DNA from: CAZNSX01 sp964575845 | Lineage (GTDB): Bacteria; UBA8248; CAZNSX01 | DNA: 64,000 nucleotides | Reading direction: 5' to 3' | NCBI GenBank assembly: GCA_964575845.1 | Contig: CAZNSX010000007.1 | Location: 1-64,000 of the forward strand | In this document: piece after piece, positions 8,227 to 15,298 of the stretch | Numbering within the stretch: position 1 is the first letter of the stretch | Layout: the number at the start of each line of letters is the position of its first letter | Position numbers and translations under genes: made by a program | The notes under the pieces: generated by a model | Databases searched by the model: none | What the model saw: the letters and a program-made list of their open reading frames with translations, nothing else | What the model was told of the DNA's origin: nothing

Positions 8227-9159
8227 ATGCCGACCTGGATATTTTCGCTTTTTTTCCTGTGCGGTTTCCTCCTCATCCTGGGGCTCGCCTGCGTCTTCTT
8301 GAGTGGCCAGACCTTGGTGGACGCCCGGCTGGCCCAGATCTCCGGGCAAACGCCTCGAAAGTCCAAGCGCCCAGGGACCGCGGCTGCCACGCAGAGCGCA
8401 CCCCGGCAGGTCGCTCGGGCCCTGCTGTTCGAGGTCTCAAGGTTTCTGCCGATTAGGAAGCCAGCCCCCCAGCTCCGACAGCGGATGGCCATGGCGGGTT
8501 TCTACGAGCCGGAGGCGGCGCGGGTTTTTGTCGGGGCAAAGCTGGTGTTGGGGGTAGGCCTATTCGTCCTTTATAATGCTCTCTCCTTCGTTGGGCACGC
8601 GCCCCGTGGGCGGGCATTTCTCCTCTCTCTCTTGCTATTCGCGATAGGATTTATCCTTCCGAATCTCTGGCTCAGCCGAAGGACCCGAAGGCGCCGCGAT
8701 GCCATCTGGCGTTCTTTGCCGGACTTTGTGGATCTCCTCATTATCTGTGTAGAGGCGGGCCAAGGGCTCGACCAGGCATTGGCCCGAGTGGGTTGGGAAT
8801 TGAAGGCATCCCATCCCATCTTCAGCCAAGAGCTCCATATCCTGAACCTGGAGTTGAGAGCGGGGAAATCGCGTGCCGAAGCCCTCCGGAACCTTTACGG
8901 CCGCTCGGGTGTCGAGGAGCTCAAATCCTTTGCGGCCATGCTGATCCAGGCGGACCGCTACGGAGTCAGCATCGCGCATTCGCTGCGGGTCTTCTCGGAG
9001 GGCCTCCGGACGAGCCGCCGGCAGGCGGCCGAGGAGGCGGCCGCCAAGACGGCACTGAAGATCGCCTTTCCGCTCGTTCTCTTTATCTTCCCCGCCTTGA
9101 TGGTCATCATCTTGGGGCCGGCCGCCCTTCAGCTGCTGTCAGGAGCGTTCTGGAAATGA
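8227..9159 (+). CDS. tadC: TadC inner-membrane platform protein
   Basis: Second F-domain platform protein, 310 residues, paralogous to TadB. It starts with a hydrophobic segment, then LRQRMAMAGFYEPEAARVFVGAK, further membrane segments, the F-domain core (LPDFVDLLIICVEAGQGLDQAL, AAMLIQADRYGVSIAHSLR) and C-terminal hydrophobic helices. The stop overlaps the next start as ATGA, so the downstream DUF192 fusion gene is translationally coupled to pilus genes. Confidence 0.92.
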   Translation: MPTWIFSLFFLCGFLLILGLACVFLSGQTLVDARLAQISGQTPRKSKRPGTAAATQSAPRQVARALLFEVSRFLPIRKPAPQLRQRMAMAGFYEPEAARVFVGAKLVLGVGLFVLYNALSFVGHAPRGRAFLLSLLLFAIGFILPNLWLSRRTRRRRDAIWRSLPDFVDLLIICVEAGQGLDQALARVGWELKASHPIFSQELHILNLELRAGKSRAEALRNLYGRSGVEELKSFAAMLIQADRYGVSIAHSLRVFSEGLRTSRRQAAEEAAAKTALKIAFPLVLFIFPALMVIILGPAALQLLSGAFWK

Positions 9160-10136
9160 GAATCTTCGAGGGAGGAGCTATCAACACGTCCACCAACCGC
9201 AGGTTGGCCGACAGGGTACTCCAGGCCCGGACCTTTTTTGCCCGCCTGCGGGGTCTGCTGGGTAGGTCCGCCCTCCCCGCCGGAGAAGCGTTGCTTCTCG
9301 ACCCCTGCCGGGCCGTCCATACCGCTGGCATGCGCTTCCCCATCGACCTCCTGTTTCTCGACCGTGCCGACCGGGTCGTTCGTGTTGCGGAGAAGGTCCC
9401 GCCTCACCGACTCTTGGTAGCAGCGTGGCACGCCCGGAGGGTCCTGGAACTTCCGGCGGGGGTAATCGAGTCCACCCGGACGATGGTGGGCCATCAGGTT
9501 CGTCTGGGGACGGTGAAGGAGATGGGCGCCCCCTCACGGTCTGAGCGTTGGCCCGTGAACTTGTTGCTGGGCCTTCTCTTTGGCACTCTGGCCACGGCGA
9601 ATCTGGCTCACTTTTTTTCCGTCCCGACGATTGGAGGTTTGGCCCTCTTTCTGGTGAACGGGATTTCGGCTTTCCTCTTTTGCCTTCGAAGAAAGCCCAT
9701 CCGGACCACCAGGCGGATGACTGACTGGGGTCTCACCCTCTCCACTTTAACCATCCCGTGGGGGCTGCGGGCATCGGGGAGCTATGCCGGATCCCTCTCG
9801 GTCGCCGGAAGTTTCCTTCAGGGGATAGGCCTCCTGATCGTCCTCTGCGGCCTCCTCAGCCTGGGTCGCAGCTTTGGTCTGGTGCCCGCAGACCGAGGGC
9901 TGGTCGACCATGGCCTCTACCGCTGGATGAGGCACCCTATGTATACGGGCGAGCTTCTTTTCTTCCTCGGGTTTACACTGGAGAACCCATTGACTTGGAA
10001 CGGGATCCTGCTCTTGACACTTTTCATCGGGCTGCCGCTTCGGGCGTTGGCTGAGGAGAGGCTCCTGTTTTCGGATTCCCGCTACCAGGGTTACCTGAAC
10101 CGCGTGCGATGGAGGTTTATCCCCGCGATCCTCTGA
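9156..10136 (+). CDS. DUF192 domain fused to an ICMT-like membrane methyltransferase
   Basis: A 326-residue protein with two parts. Residues 1 to about 122 match DUF192: LADRVLQARTFFARLRGLLG, CRAVHTAGMRFPIDLLFLD and ELPAGVIEST. Residues 135-326 are a membrane protein with several hydrophobic helices and an isoprenylcysteine-methyltransferase/NnrU-like C terminus: GLVDHGLYRWMRHPMYTGEL, with the RHPMY motif and a late EE pair (LAEERLLFSDSRYQGY). The start at 9156 overlaps the tadC stop. DUF192 genes are known companions of Tad loci. The fusion partner suggests a membrane-bound methyl transfer linked to the pilus, but the substrate is unknown. The reading frame also runs upstream inside tadC, which is a shadow. 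Confidence 0.8.
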   Translation: MRIFEGGAINTSTNRRLADRVLQARTFFARLRGLLGRSALPAGEALLLDPCRAVHTAGMRFPIDLLFLDRADRVVRVAEKVPPHRLLVAAWHARRVLELPAGVIESTRTMVGHQVRLGTVKEMGAPSRSERWPVNLLLGLLFGTLATANLAHFFSVPTIGGLALFLVNGISAFLFCLRRKPIRTTRRMTDWGLTLSTLTIPWGLRASGSYAGSLSVAGSFLQGIGLLIVLCGLLSLGRSFGLVPADRGLVDHGLYRWMRHPMYTGELLFFLGFTLENPLTWNGILLLTLFIGLPLRALAEERLLFSDSRYQGYLNRVRWRFIPAIL

Positions 10137-10148
10137 GCCGGAGAGCCT

Positions 10149-10973
10149 ATGATGACAATTCAGAGATTCTTTTTTTGCATGGTGCTGGGTCTTTTTCTGG
10201 CGGGCTGTGCGTCAATTGAGAAGGAGAGACACGTAAGTGTCGGCAAAAACCCCGAATACGGGTCCTATCTCCTGGCCCAAGACCGCCTCAACCGGGTTCG
10301 GCCGGGGATGAGCCGGGGGGATTTCTTAGAGCTGATGCAACTTCGCCGCCTTCCCGCCAAAGAGTGGTACAGATCGTTCTCGGGCGGGGATGGCTGGCTG
10401 GTCGCGCTCAGCAGAATGAACAAGCTCCCGGATGGAGACCTGATTGAGGAGTATTCCTTCGGCTATCACGAGGGCCGCCGTGTGGTAGAAAGGGACTTGG
10501 TCATCTTGAGGAATGGGAAGGTCTCCTCCATCCTCGAAATGCCCAAGCCGAAGACTCGTTCCCACCTGCCTCGTGCCCTGCTGGCCGAGAAGCTCAGCCG
10601 GGAGGAAGAGAACCGGATGATCCAGAGCTATGTCACCAAGGTCCATCTCTCCGGGGAAGCCTTTGTCCGGGCGGAGGCGGCATTGGAGATAGTTCGAGTG
10701 GGAATGACCGCCGGGGAGCTGCGCTATTACTTAGGGGGGTACTTCTATCGTCTCTCCCATGGATACGTGTATTTTGCGGATGGATTCATGTGGGGCCCGG
10801 AGTTCCAATCCTTTGAGACCCCCACGGGAAACCTGGCTCTGATGCCCTTCGGTTACATAACGGATGGGAAAGAGGTCAAGCGATACCTCATCAAGATTGT
10901 CGACGGGGTGATAACGGAGATTATAAAGACCCCTAAGAAGCCGGACGGTTTAACGGAGGGAAATTCCGGGTAA
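10149..10973 (+). CDS. Lipoprotein with BamE-like motifs, end of Tad operon
   Basis: Secreted lipoprotein of 274 residues. The signal peptide ends in the lipobox LAGC at about residues 18-21. Two stretches resemble the SmpA/BamE motif: RVRPGMSRGDFLELMQLRRL near residues 50-70 and VRVGMTAGELRYYLGGYF near 180-200, spaced as in a tandem arrangement. BamE-like domains are small envelope modules. It lies 12 bases after the DUF192 fusion, so it is probably the last gene of the operon. It may assist secretin or pilus assembly, which is inference from position only. Confidence 0.7.
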   Translation: MMTIQRFFFCMVLGLFLAGCASIEKERHVSVGKNPEYGSYLLAQDRLNRVRPGMSRGDFLELMQLRRLPAKEWYRSFSGGDGWLVALSRMNKLPDGDLIEEYSFGYHEGRRVVERDLVILRNGKVSSILEMPKPKTRSHLPRALLAEKLSREEENRMIQSYVTKVHLSGEAFVRAEAALEIVRVGMTAGELRYYLGGYFYRLSHGYVYFADGFMWGPEFQSFETPTGNLALMPFGYITDGKEVKRYLIKIVDGVITEIIKTPKKPDGLTEGNSG

Positions 10974-11002
10974 CCCCTCCCGGTTCCTGGTAAGGTCGCT
11001 CC

Positions 11003-11206
11003 CTAACCTTTTCTTTCCCTCGCCAAAGCCCTATCAGTTACATTCTCGAATGCCTGAGCCTTTATATGCAACTCAAAGGCATCCTCTAATATTAACCCCA
11101 CCCAGTCCAAGTTGTTTTCAAAGAGGTCGAGCCTGCCCGTCCTTTGAGTAGGCTTGTAGTTGAATTGCCTTAATCCTTGGGGGTCCAGCGGGTTGTGACA
11201 AACCAA
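11003..11206 (-). CDS. Possible small protein, unknown
   Basis: A 67-codon frame with a TTG start. The composition looks protein-like (LDLFENNLDWVGLILEDAF, then a charged, helical tail ending RALARERKG), and codon use is more AT-rich than in neighbouring genes. No family is recognised and no Shine-Dalgarno site is obvious. It lies immediately downstream, in its own direction, of a terminator hairpin, so it could be controlled by attenuation, or could be a remnant. Confidence 0.3.
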   Translation of the reverse strand: MVCHNPLDPQGLRQFNYKPTQRTGRLDLFENNLDWVGLILEDAFELHIKAQAFENVTDRALARERKG

Positions 11207-11264
11207 TCCGCCCTGCCATAAATATTGCTATCAGCGAGGATAGCATATACATTATAATAAAAAT

Positions 11265-11286
11265 GGCCGGGTGGCAGGACCCGGCC
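11265..11286 (-). terminator. Intrinsic terminator hairpin, minus strand
   Basis: GGCCGGGT (11265-11272) and ACCCGGCC (11279-11286) form a perfect 8-bp GC-rich stem with a 6-base loop. Read on the minus strand the stem is followed by ATTTTTATTATAAT, a good U-rich tract. It does not serve any annotated plus-strand gene. It would end a minus-strand transcript coming from about 11400. Confidence 0.7.
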
Positions 11287-11380
11287 ATCAGAGGGGTTGC
11301 AGGGGCGGCACGCTCCGGTGAGATTTTTGCTCTCCGGTCGAAAGAGCCGTGGGGTAGGGCGTCTGCTCTCCCTGCTTTTG
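11265..11380 (-). ncRNA. Candidate structured RNA ending in a terminator
   Basis: On the minus strand, GCAGGG and CCCTGC about 80 bases apart could close a structure. Inside it CCGGaGAG and CTCaCCGG form a hairpin with an A-rich loop, and the terminator hairpin follows shortly after. This layout, a closed multi-hairpin domain followed by an intrinsic terminator with no good ORF inside, resembles a small RNA or a leader attenuator. I do not recognise the family. Pairings were found by eye only. Confidence 0.35.
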
Positions 11381-11391
11381 GCTAAAATTTG

Positions 11392-11460
11392 AAAAGCATT
11401 TAATTATTTTTCCGGTTTCGCAATTCGCGTGCCAAAGCCCCACGCGTCGAGAATGCTTTT
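11392..11460. repeat. Inverted repeat with nested hairpin ahead of the bactofilin
   Basis: AAAAGCATT at 11392-11400 is exactly complementary to AATGCTTTT at 11452-11460, and inside the arms CGCGTG (11426-11431) pairs with CACGCG (11441-11446). The element lies about 90 bases upstream of the bactofilin start. It could be an operator, an RNA structure in the leader, or a small mobile-element remnant. Confidence 0.45.
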
Positions 11461-11548
11461 AAATTAATAGACTTAGAGGGATGACCGAGGCCTCCTGCTT
11501 GACGGTCTGTAAGATTTAGTTGACTATCTCCAGAGCATTTTTTTTGAA

Positions 11549-12124
11549 ATGGCCTTATCTATCAAAGGGATAGGGGTGTTAAGGATCCAGGGAGAGATGT
11601 CCAGGGACCATGACAGAATATCCAAGGACCCCGGCGGAAGATCTATCTGGCGGAAGAAGCGAGGGGAGAAAGAAAAGTTGAGTCTCCCGATGGAGACTAA
11701 AGAGCCATCCCTGCAAGGGGTCCCTCACCCCGCCAAGGCCCCAGATAGGGGGGTCACCCGGATCGGCGAGAGCATCCACATCAAGGGGGAGCTTTCTGGA
11801 AATGAGGATTTGGAGATTGCGGGCAAGGTGGAGGGCAAGGTCGGGCTAGAGGGCCACGACCTCACGATCCGTGAGACGGGCGACATCGAGGGCGATATCA
11901 TCGGAAAGAACGTTCAAGTGCGCGGCAAGGTGATAGGAGATATAACCGCCACCGAGCGGCTCGAGATAAAGAGCCCGGGGTCGGTTTTGGGTGACCTGAA
12001 GGCTCTCAAGATAGTCATCGAGGATGGGGTCAACTTCAAGGGAAGCGTTGAGGTGGAGATAGCGCCAGCCGAGGTCACACCCCCCCAGGAGCATCAGGGC
12101 TCGCGCAACCCCTCACATCCATAA
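11549..12124 (+). CDS. Bactofilin (polymer-forming cytoskeletal protein)
   Basis: Residues about 70-170 form the bactofilin core with short beta-helix repeats: TRIGESIHIKGELSGNEDLE, GKVEGKVGL, GDIEGDIIGKNVQVRGKVIG, PGSVLGDLKALKIVIEDGV and FKGSVE. Bactofilins self-assemble into filaments without nucleotide and scaffold envelope or motility machinery. The N-terminal 65 residues are charged and disordered-looking. The start is uncertain: ATG 11549 gives 191 residues but has no good ribosome site, and ATG 11597 after AGGGAGAG is an alternative. Proximity to the Tad locus suggests, but does not prove, a polar scaffold role. Confidence 0.85.
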   Translation: MALSIKGIGVLRIQGEMSRDHDRISKDPGGRSIWRKKRGEKEKLSLPMETKEPSLQGVPHPAKAPDRGVTRIGESIHIKGELSGNEDLEIAGKVEGKVGLEGHDLTIRETGDIEGDIIGKNVQVRGKVIGDITATERLEIKSPGSVLGDLKALKIVIEDGVNFKGSVEVEIAPAEVTPPQEHQGSRNPSHP

Positions 12125-12483
12125 CCCGGAACTCCCCAGAAAGGGGAGAAAGCGCTGACGCGGGCTCCCGCCGAAGACGGCGTCTGTATTAGCCCCTCAG
12201 TCTAATTCGCCAAATCTCCTGCATGGCTTCCCGGCCGGTCTAGAGGCGGCGAGTTGCAGAGATTTGGCCGCCCCCGCCCCTCTGGTAAGTGTGAAGAGCT
12301 GAGTTTTATAGCTCTCCCTCATAGCAGCGATTATGTCCGGATTCCGGAGGCAAATGCCGCTCTTAGGCTCGCGCGAGTGAAGTTTATATTGTAAAATCAA
12401 GACGTTAACGGCAACCAGAAGGCATCTGGGGGGAAACCCAATGGGTGAAAAGGGCAGGAGACACTGAAGCTTTACACTTTTTA
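12125..12483. other. Intergenic region after the bactofilin
   Basis: A small hairpin CTCCCC-AGAAA-GGGGAG lies at 12132-12148, 8 bases after the bactofilin stop, without a T-run. It may protect the 3' end. The rest shows no convincing gene; short open frames lack ribosome sites and recognisable sequence. Confidence 0.4.
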
Positions 12484-13569
12484 CTATCGTCGCCGCTGGA
12501 CTTTAACGTAACCAATATCTCCTCGGATTTCGACGTTCGTCCCGAGCGAGGATGACAGGGCAACGATCTCACGCAGGATTCGGGATGCGTCCCGGGATGA
12601 GGGAATCTGTGGCCTTCCGAATTCATCGAGTCTCAATGGCAACAGGGCGAGGGTAAGGCTATCGGGCGAGATCGTAACCTTTGCCACCATGGAACGATGG
12701 GCCTTTTCGGGCATCTGGTAATCGGGACGAAACAGAAAGTTCCCGAGGCTAAGCAGGGCGACCCGGCCATTACTTTGGAAAATGCCTTGAGGAACATGTG
12801 GCCCGTGGGCAATGACAACATCAGCCCCGGCATCCAGGACGCGTTGCACGAAAGCGATGTGGTCCGGCCGAGACCGCTCCGTCCACCCCGGCCCTAAGTG
12901 AAGATGTAGCACCGCCACTACAATATCACCTGCAGCCGCTAGTTCAGCCAATTGCTTTTCACCTTCACATTCCTCCCAAGAAGCCGCGCCTGGCCGGTCA
13001 GACCTGGCCGAGAACCTGTCTGGCCGCATGGCCAAATAGGCGACTACCGCCAGACCAATACCGTTGACCTGCAGGCGGACTGGTTTGCATGCTTGCTTGG
13101 AATTATCGCCTGCACCCACCGTTAGTATCCCACGGCGTGTCAGTCCACGGGCGGTCTCCTCAATTCCATGATTACCGCATTCTAGGATGTGGTTATTGGC
13201 CAATGTGGCAATCGTGAGATTCGTTAGGCGGAGGAAATCTGCGATCCTCGGAGAACTGTAGAACAGCGACTGCCGCGGCCATTTGCGACATGTTCCCGGA
13301 GGGGGCTGCTTTGATAGGAGAATACCTTCGAAATTTAAAATGAAGATATCATGCTCTCTTAGCAGGTCTCCAACCTCTTGTAAGGGATCCTCCTGGGGCC
13401 GACCGATTCGAAAGATATTATACCCGTTCGTATCCCCGACGGCCGCAATCGTCACATACGAAGGCTGGTGAGGAGCTGGGCAATCTGTGCAATCTCGAAG
13501 GGAAGATGAACAACCGAAGAGGAGCAGGGCGGCTGCGCTGACAAGGAGTGGCTTCGTGCGTCGTAGCAA
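12484..13569 (-). CDS. CapA-family (PGA_cap) lipoprotein
   Basis: Metallophosphatase-fold protein of the CapA/PgsA family associated with poly-gamma-glutamate capsules, but also found alone. Key motifs in order: VGDTN, LNFEG, LANNHILECGNHG, VAVLHLHLGPGW, HGPHVPQG and LLSLGNFLF. A lipobox-like LLLFGCSSS follows a hydrophobic leader, so the protein is probably an exported lipoprotein. The frame is open back to 13977, but those upstream codons look non-coding and antisense to nothing useful. I place the start at a TTG (13567-13569) just before the leader; a GTG farther upstream is possible. No other capsule genes are nearby, so its substrate is unknown. Confidence 0.7.
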   Translation of the reverse strand: MLRRTKPLLVSAAALLLFGCSSSLRDCTDCPAPHQPSYVTIAAVGDTNGYNIFRIGRPQEDPLQEVGDLLREHDIFILNFEGILLSKQPPPGTCRKWPRQSLFYSSPRIADFLRLTNLTIATLANNHILECGNHGIEETARGLTRRGILTVGAGDNSKQACKPVRLQVNGIGLAVVAYLAMRPDRFSARSDRPGAASWEECEGEKQLAELAAAGDIVVAVLHLHLGPGWTERSRPDHIAFVQRVLDAGADVVIAHGPHVPQGIFQSNGRVALLSLGNFLFRPDYQMPEKAHRSMVAKVTISPDSLTLALLPLRLDEFGRPQIPSSRDASRILREIVALSSSLGTNVEIRGDIGYVKVQRRR

Positions 13570-13885
13570 TGAGTGCCCCGGCCGCGCCGTTCTGGAGCGA
13601 CGCGGCCGAGGGGGAAAAGCTTCTCTTGGGCTTGAGTGGCATGAGGAACCCAGGGGAAAAGGAGGACCTGGGGAGAAGCGAGGAGGCAAACCCAAAAAAT
13701 ATAATAATCGACATTTCACAAATAGATTGGTCCTTTCCAAAAATTTTTGCACAGAACGGTGGACGAGGACATGCCACGGCAGCCTTGCGGCAGCGATTAC
13801 GCTCTGGAAGCGGCCAAGCCGCCTCTGCGGTCTGCCAACCGACGGGGGTCCGAAAAGGTTTCCCACCCGCCCGGACGGTTTTAGC
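13570..13885. other. Spacer between the CapA gene and the transposase remnant
   Basis: About 316 bases with no convincing gene. It contains the poorly supported upstream extension of the CapA frame and a short AT-rich patch near 13695-13745 that could hold a minus-strand promoter for the CapA gene. Confidence 0.35.
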
Positions 13886-14167
13886 TCAATTCGGGGGCAT
13901 TTCAGGTGGTGAAGGGCCTCGCTCATTCCGATATTCCCTCGGTGATGGCGGCAACGCTGACGGTCGGAGGCGGGCAATCAAGCGCAAGATGTCCGCAAAC
14001 AACGCTCGCGGGACTGCCACTTCCGCTATCTGGAAGGTCGGGTAGCAGCCGTGGACAACCACCTTGGCGCCGATTTTGATGAGCTTATCGCGTGGCGTAG
14101 TCAGGGACCAGTGCCTGACCGCCTCCGGCAGCGCCAATGTCTGCTCACCTGTGGCGAAGGACCTCAT
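13886..14167 (-). pseudogene. C-terminal fragment of an IS1380-like DDE transposase
   Basis: The 93-codon frame encodes LPEAVRHWSLTTPRDKLIKI, then KVVVHGCYPTF, QIAEVAVPRALFADILRLIA. This closely matches the C-terminal end of IS1380-type transposases, in which a WSLTTLREKLIKIGAKVVRHGR-like stretch is followed by FQLAEVAVPRALFAEIL. The remaining four-fifths of the enzyme, including the catalytic core, is absent here. A matching N-terminal fragment on the same strand lies about 2.7 kb away at 16896-17237. Identification is from memory of the family. Confidence 0.72.
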
Positions 14168-14619
14168 TCCCTTCCGAAGCGGCGACGAAGTTCCTGAGCT
14201 TCAAGATGCTCGGCATGCTGGGCCCTGGCCTCTGCGTCCCCGACCTCCATCTGCTGTATCTTCGCCTCCGCCCTTTCGAGGATTCCTTCCTCTTTCTTAT
14301 GGAGACCCTCCATCTCGGCCCGGTGAAGTTCCTCCGCCTGCTCGAGCTCTCTGAGCTTTCCCTCAAGCTCAGAGAGCTCCCGCTCCAAATGCGTCTTTCG
14401 CTCAACCAAACCCCCTCGCTCTGAGCCTCTCCTCTCTTTGAGATTCTCCCGCTCTTTTCGCTCGTCATCCAGGTTCGCGAGCGACCCGGTGATCTCCTGC
14501 TCCACAGACTTGAGCTTAGAGATAGCCTCATCTATAGCGGCCCGCCTTTGCTCATTTGCCCTGAGCTCCATCCTCAGCATCTCAAAAAATTTCCTGCGAC
14601 GCTCTGCAGCCTCAACCAT
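14164..14619 (-). CDS. Coiled-coil protein, paralog of the 21422 gene
   Basis: A 151-residue, highly charged, almost wholly helical protein (SVEQEITGSLANLDDERKER, LERELSELEGKLRELEQAEE) with no membrane segment or known domain. It is a clear paralog of the plus-strand protein at 21422-21832: both start MVEAAERRR, share NLDDERKE and ERR-S-E, and end in an EAxxKKEE-IL-A pattern. GGGAGG lies about 10 bases before the ATG. A 16-bp motif (TTCCTTGGGACCGGCC on the plus strand, 14656-14671) upstream is shared with the paralog. Function unknown. Confidence 0.7.
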   Translation of the reverse strand: MVEAAERRRKFFEMLRMELRANEQRRAAIDEAISKLKSVEQEITGSLANLDDERKERENLKERRGSERGGLVERKTHLERELSELEGKLRELEQAEELHRAEMEGLHKKEEGILERAEAKIQQMEVGDAEARAQHAEHLEAQELRRRFGRE

Positions 14620-15298
14620 GGGTGGAATACCTCCCTTCTAATCTCCCCCGGACATTTCCTTGGGACCGGCCCCGACGGAGCCTACCGCCGATTCTGCTTG
14701 TTTCATTGCTCAGCTTTTACGAAATCCCAAGGGAGCTGAATTTTGTCATAAAGAAAGTCCTCGTTCTCATTTGCCTCAGCAACTTTCGCATAATCTCGGG
14801 CCGCCCGCCGCAAGCCCTCCCCTCTCCCCACAGGACCTGTAGCGCCGGGGAAGACGAGCAAGCCACCCGCACACATGGGCCTGAGCCCCTCATGAACCGT
14901 ATCGGATCAGGGAGGCGATAGCTTAACGGGCTTTCGGATAAATTGGCCTGGCCTGCTTCGATAAGAGTCGGTTATACGCTTGCCTATCGGCCAAATCTAT
15001 AGACATTGACCCCGGGCTCTCAACATTACTCTCGCCCTCTCCGGGCGGGGGCTCATGGCGGGCCGGCTCAGCCCTCATCTTTTCGAGTTTTTTGGGGAGA
15101 TTTTGAACCTACCTCTCCCACTCAAGGGCGTCTTTTGCTTTTTAAGGTTCGTGGCGGGAGGGACTGGCAAGAACGGGGGAAAGCTCCCCTGAAATGGAGA
15201 CCAATTGAGGAAAATCGAGTGGGCTCGCGCCCTGAGCGAGCCCCGTTCCTGGGAAGATGAACTTCTTACATTGAGCGCGTAGTCGCCCTTCCCCAACC
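14620..15298. other. Gene-poor stretch upstream of the coiled-coil gene
   Basis: Apart from the conserved 16-bp upstream motif at 14656-14671 I see no convincing gene in this 680-bp stretch. Several short frames exist on both strands but lack ribosome sites and recognisable sequence. Confidence 0.45.
14656..14671 (-). promoter_or_regulatory. Upstream motif shared by the coiled-coil paralogs (copy 1)
   Basis: On the minus strand this reads GGCCGGTCCCAAGGAA and lies 36 bases before the start at 14619. The identical 16 bases occur on the plus strand at 21368-21383, 38 bases before the paralog start at 21422. Conservation of an untranslated block at a fixed distance suggests a shared promoter or leader element, or simply the edge of a duplicated unit. 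Confidence 0.6.

Larger units (their letters stand above)
10974..11548. other. Intergenic region between the Tad operon and the bactofilin
   Basis: This 575-bp stretch is much more AT-rich than its flanks. On the minus strand it holds a short ORF (11003-11206), a strong terminator-like hairpin (11265-11286) and a possible structured RNA upstream of that hairpin. A 9-bp inverted repeat lies at 11392-11460. These are listed separately. I see no clear terminator for the Tad operon on the plus strand. Confidence 0.6.

Noticed and set aside
8793..9155. Upstream extension of the DUF192 fusion frame
   Set aside because: It is antisense-free but sits inside tadC and lacks family similarity; the ATG at 9156 overlaps the tadC stop as in coupled genes.
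11265..11380. Named riboswitch or 6S RNA
   Set aside because: I could not match known consensus features (for example c-di-GMP, B12 or ZTP boxes). It is reported only as a candidate structured RNA.
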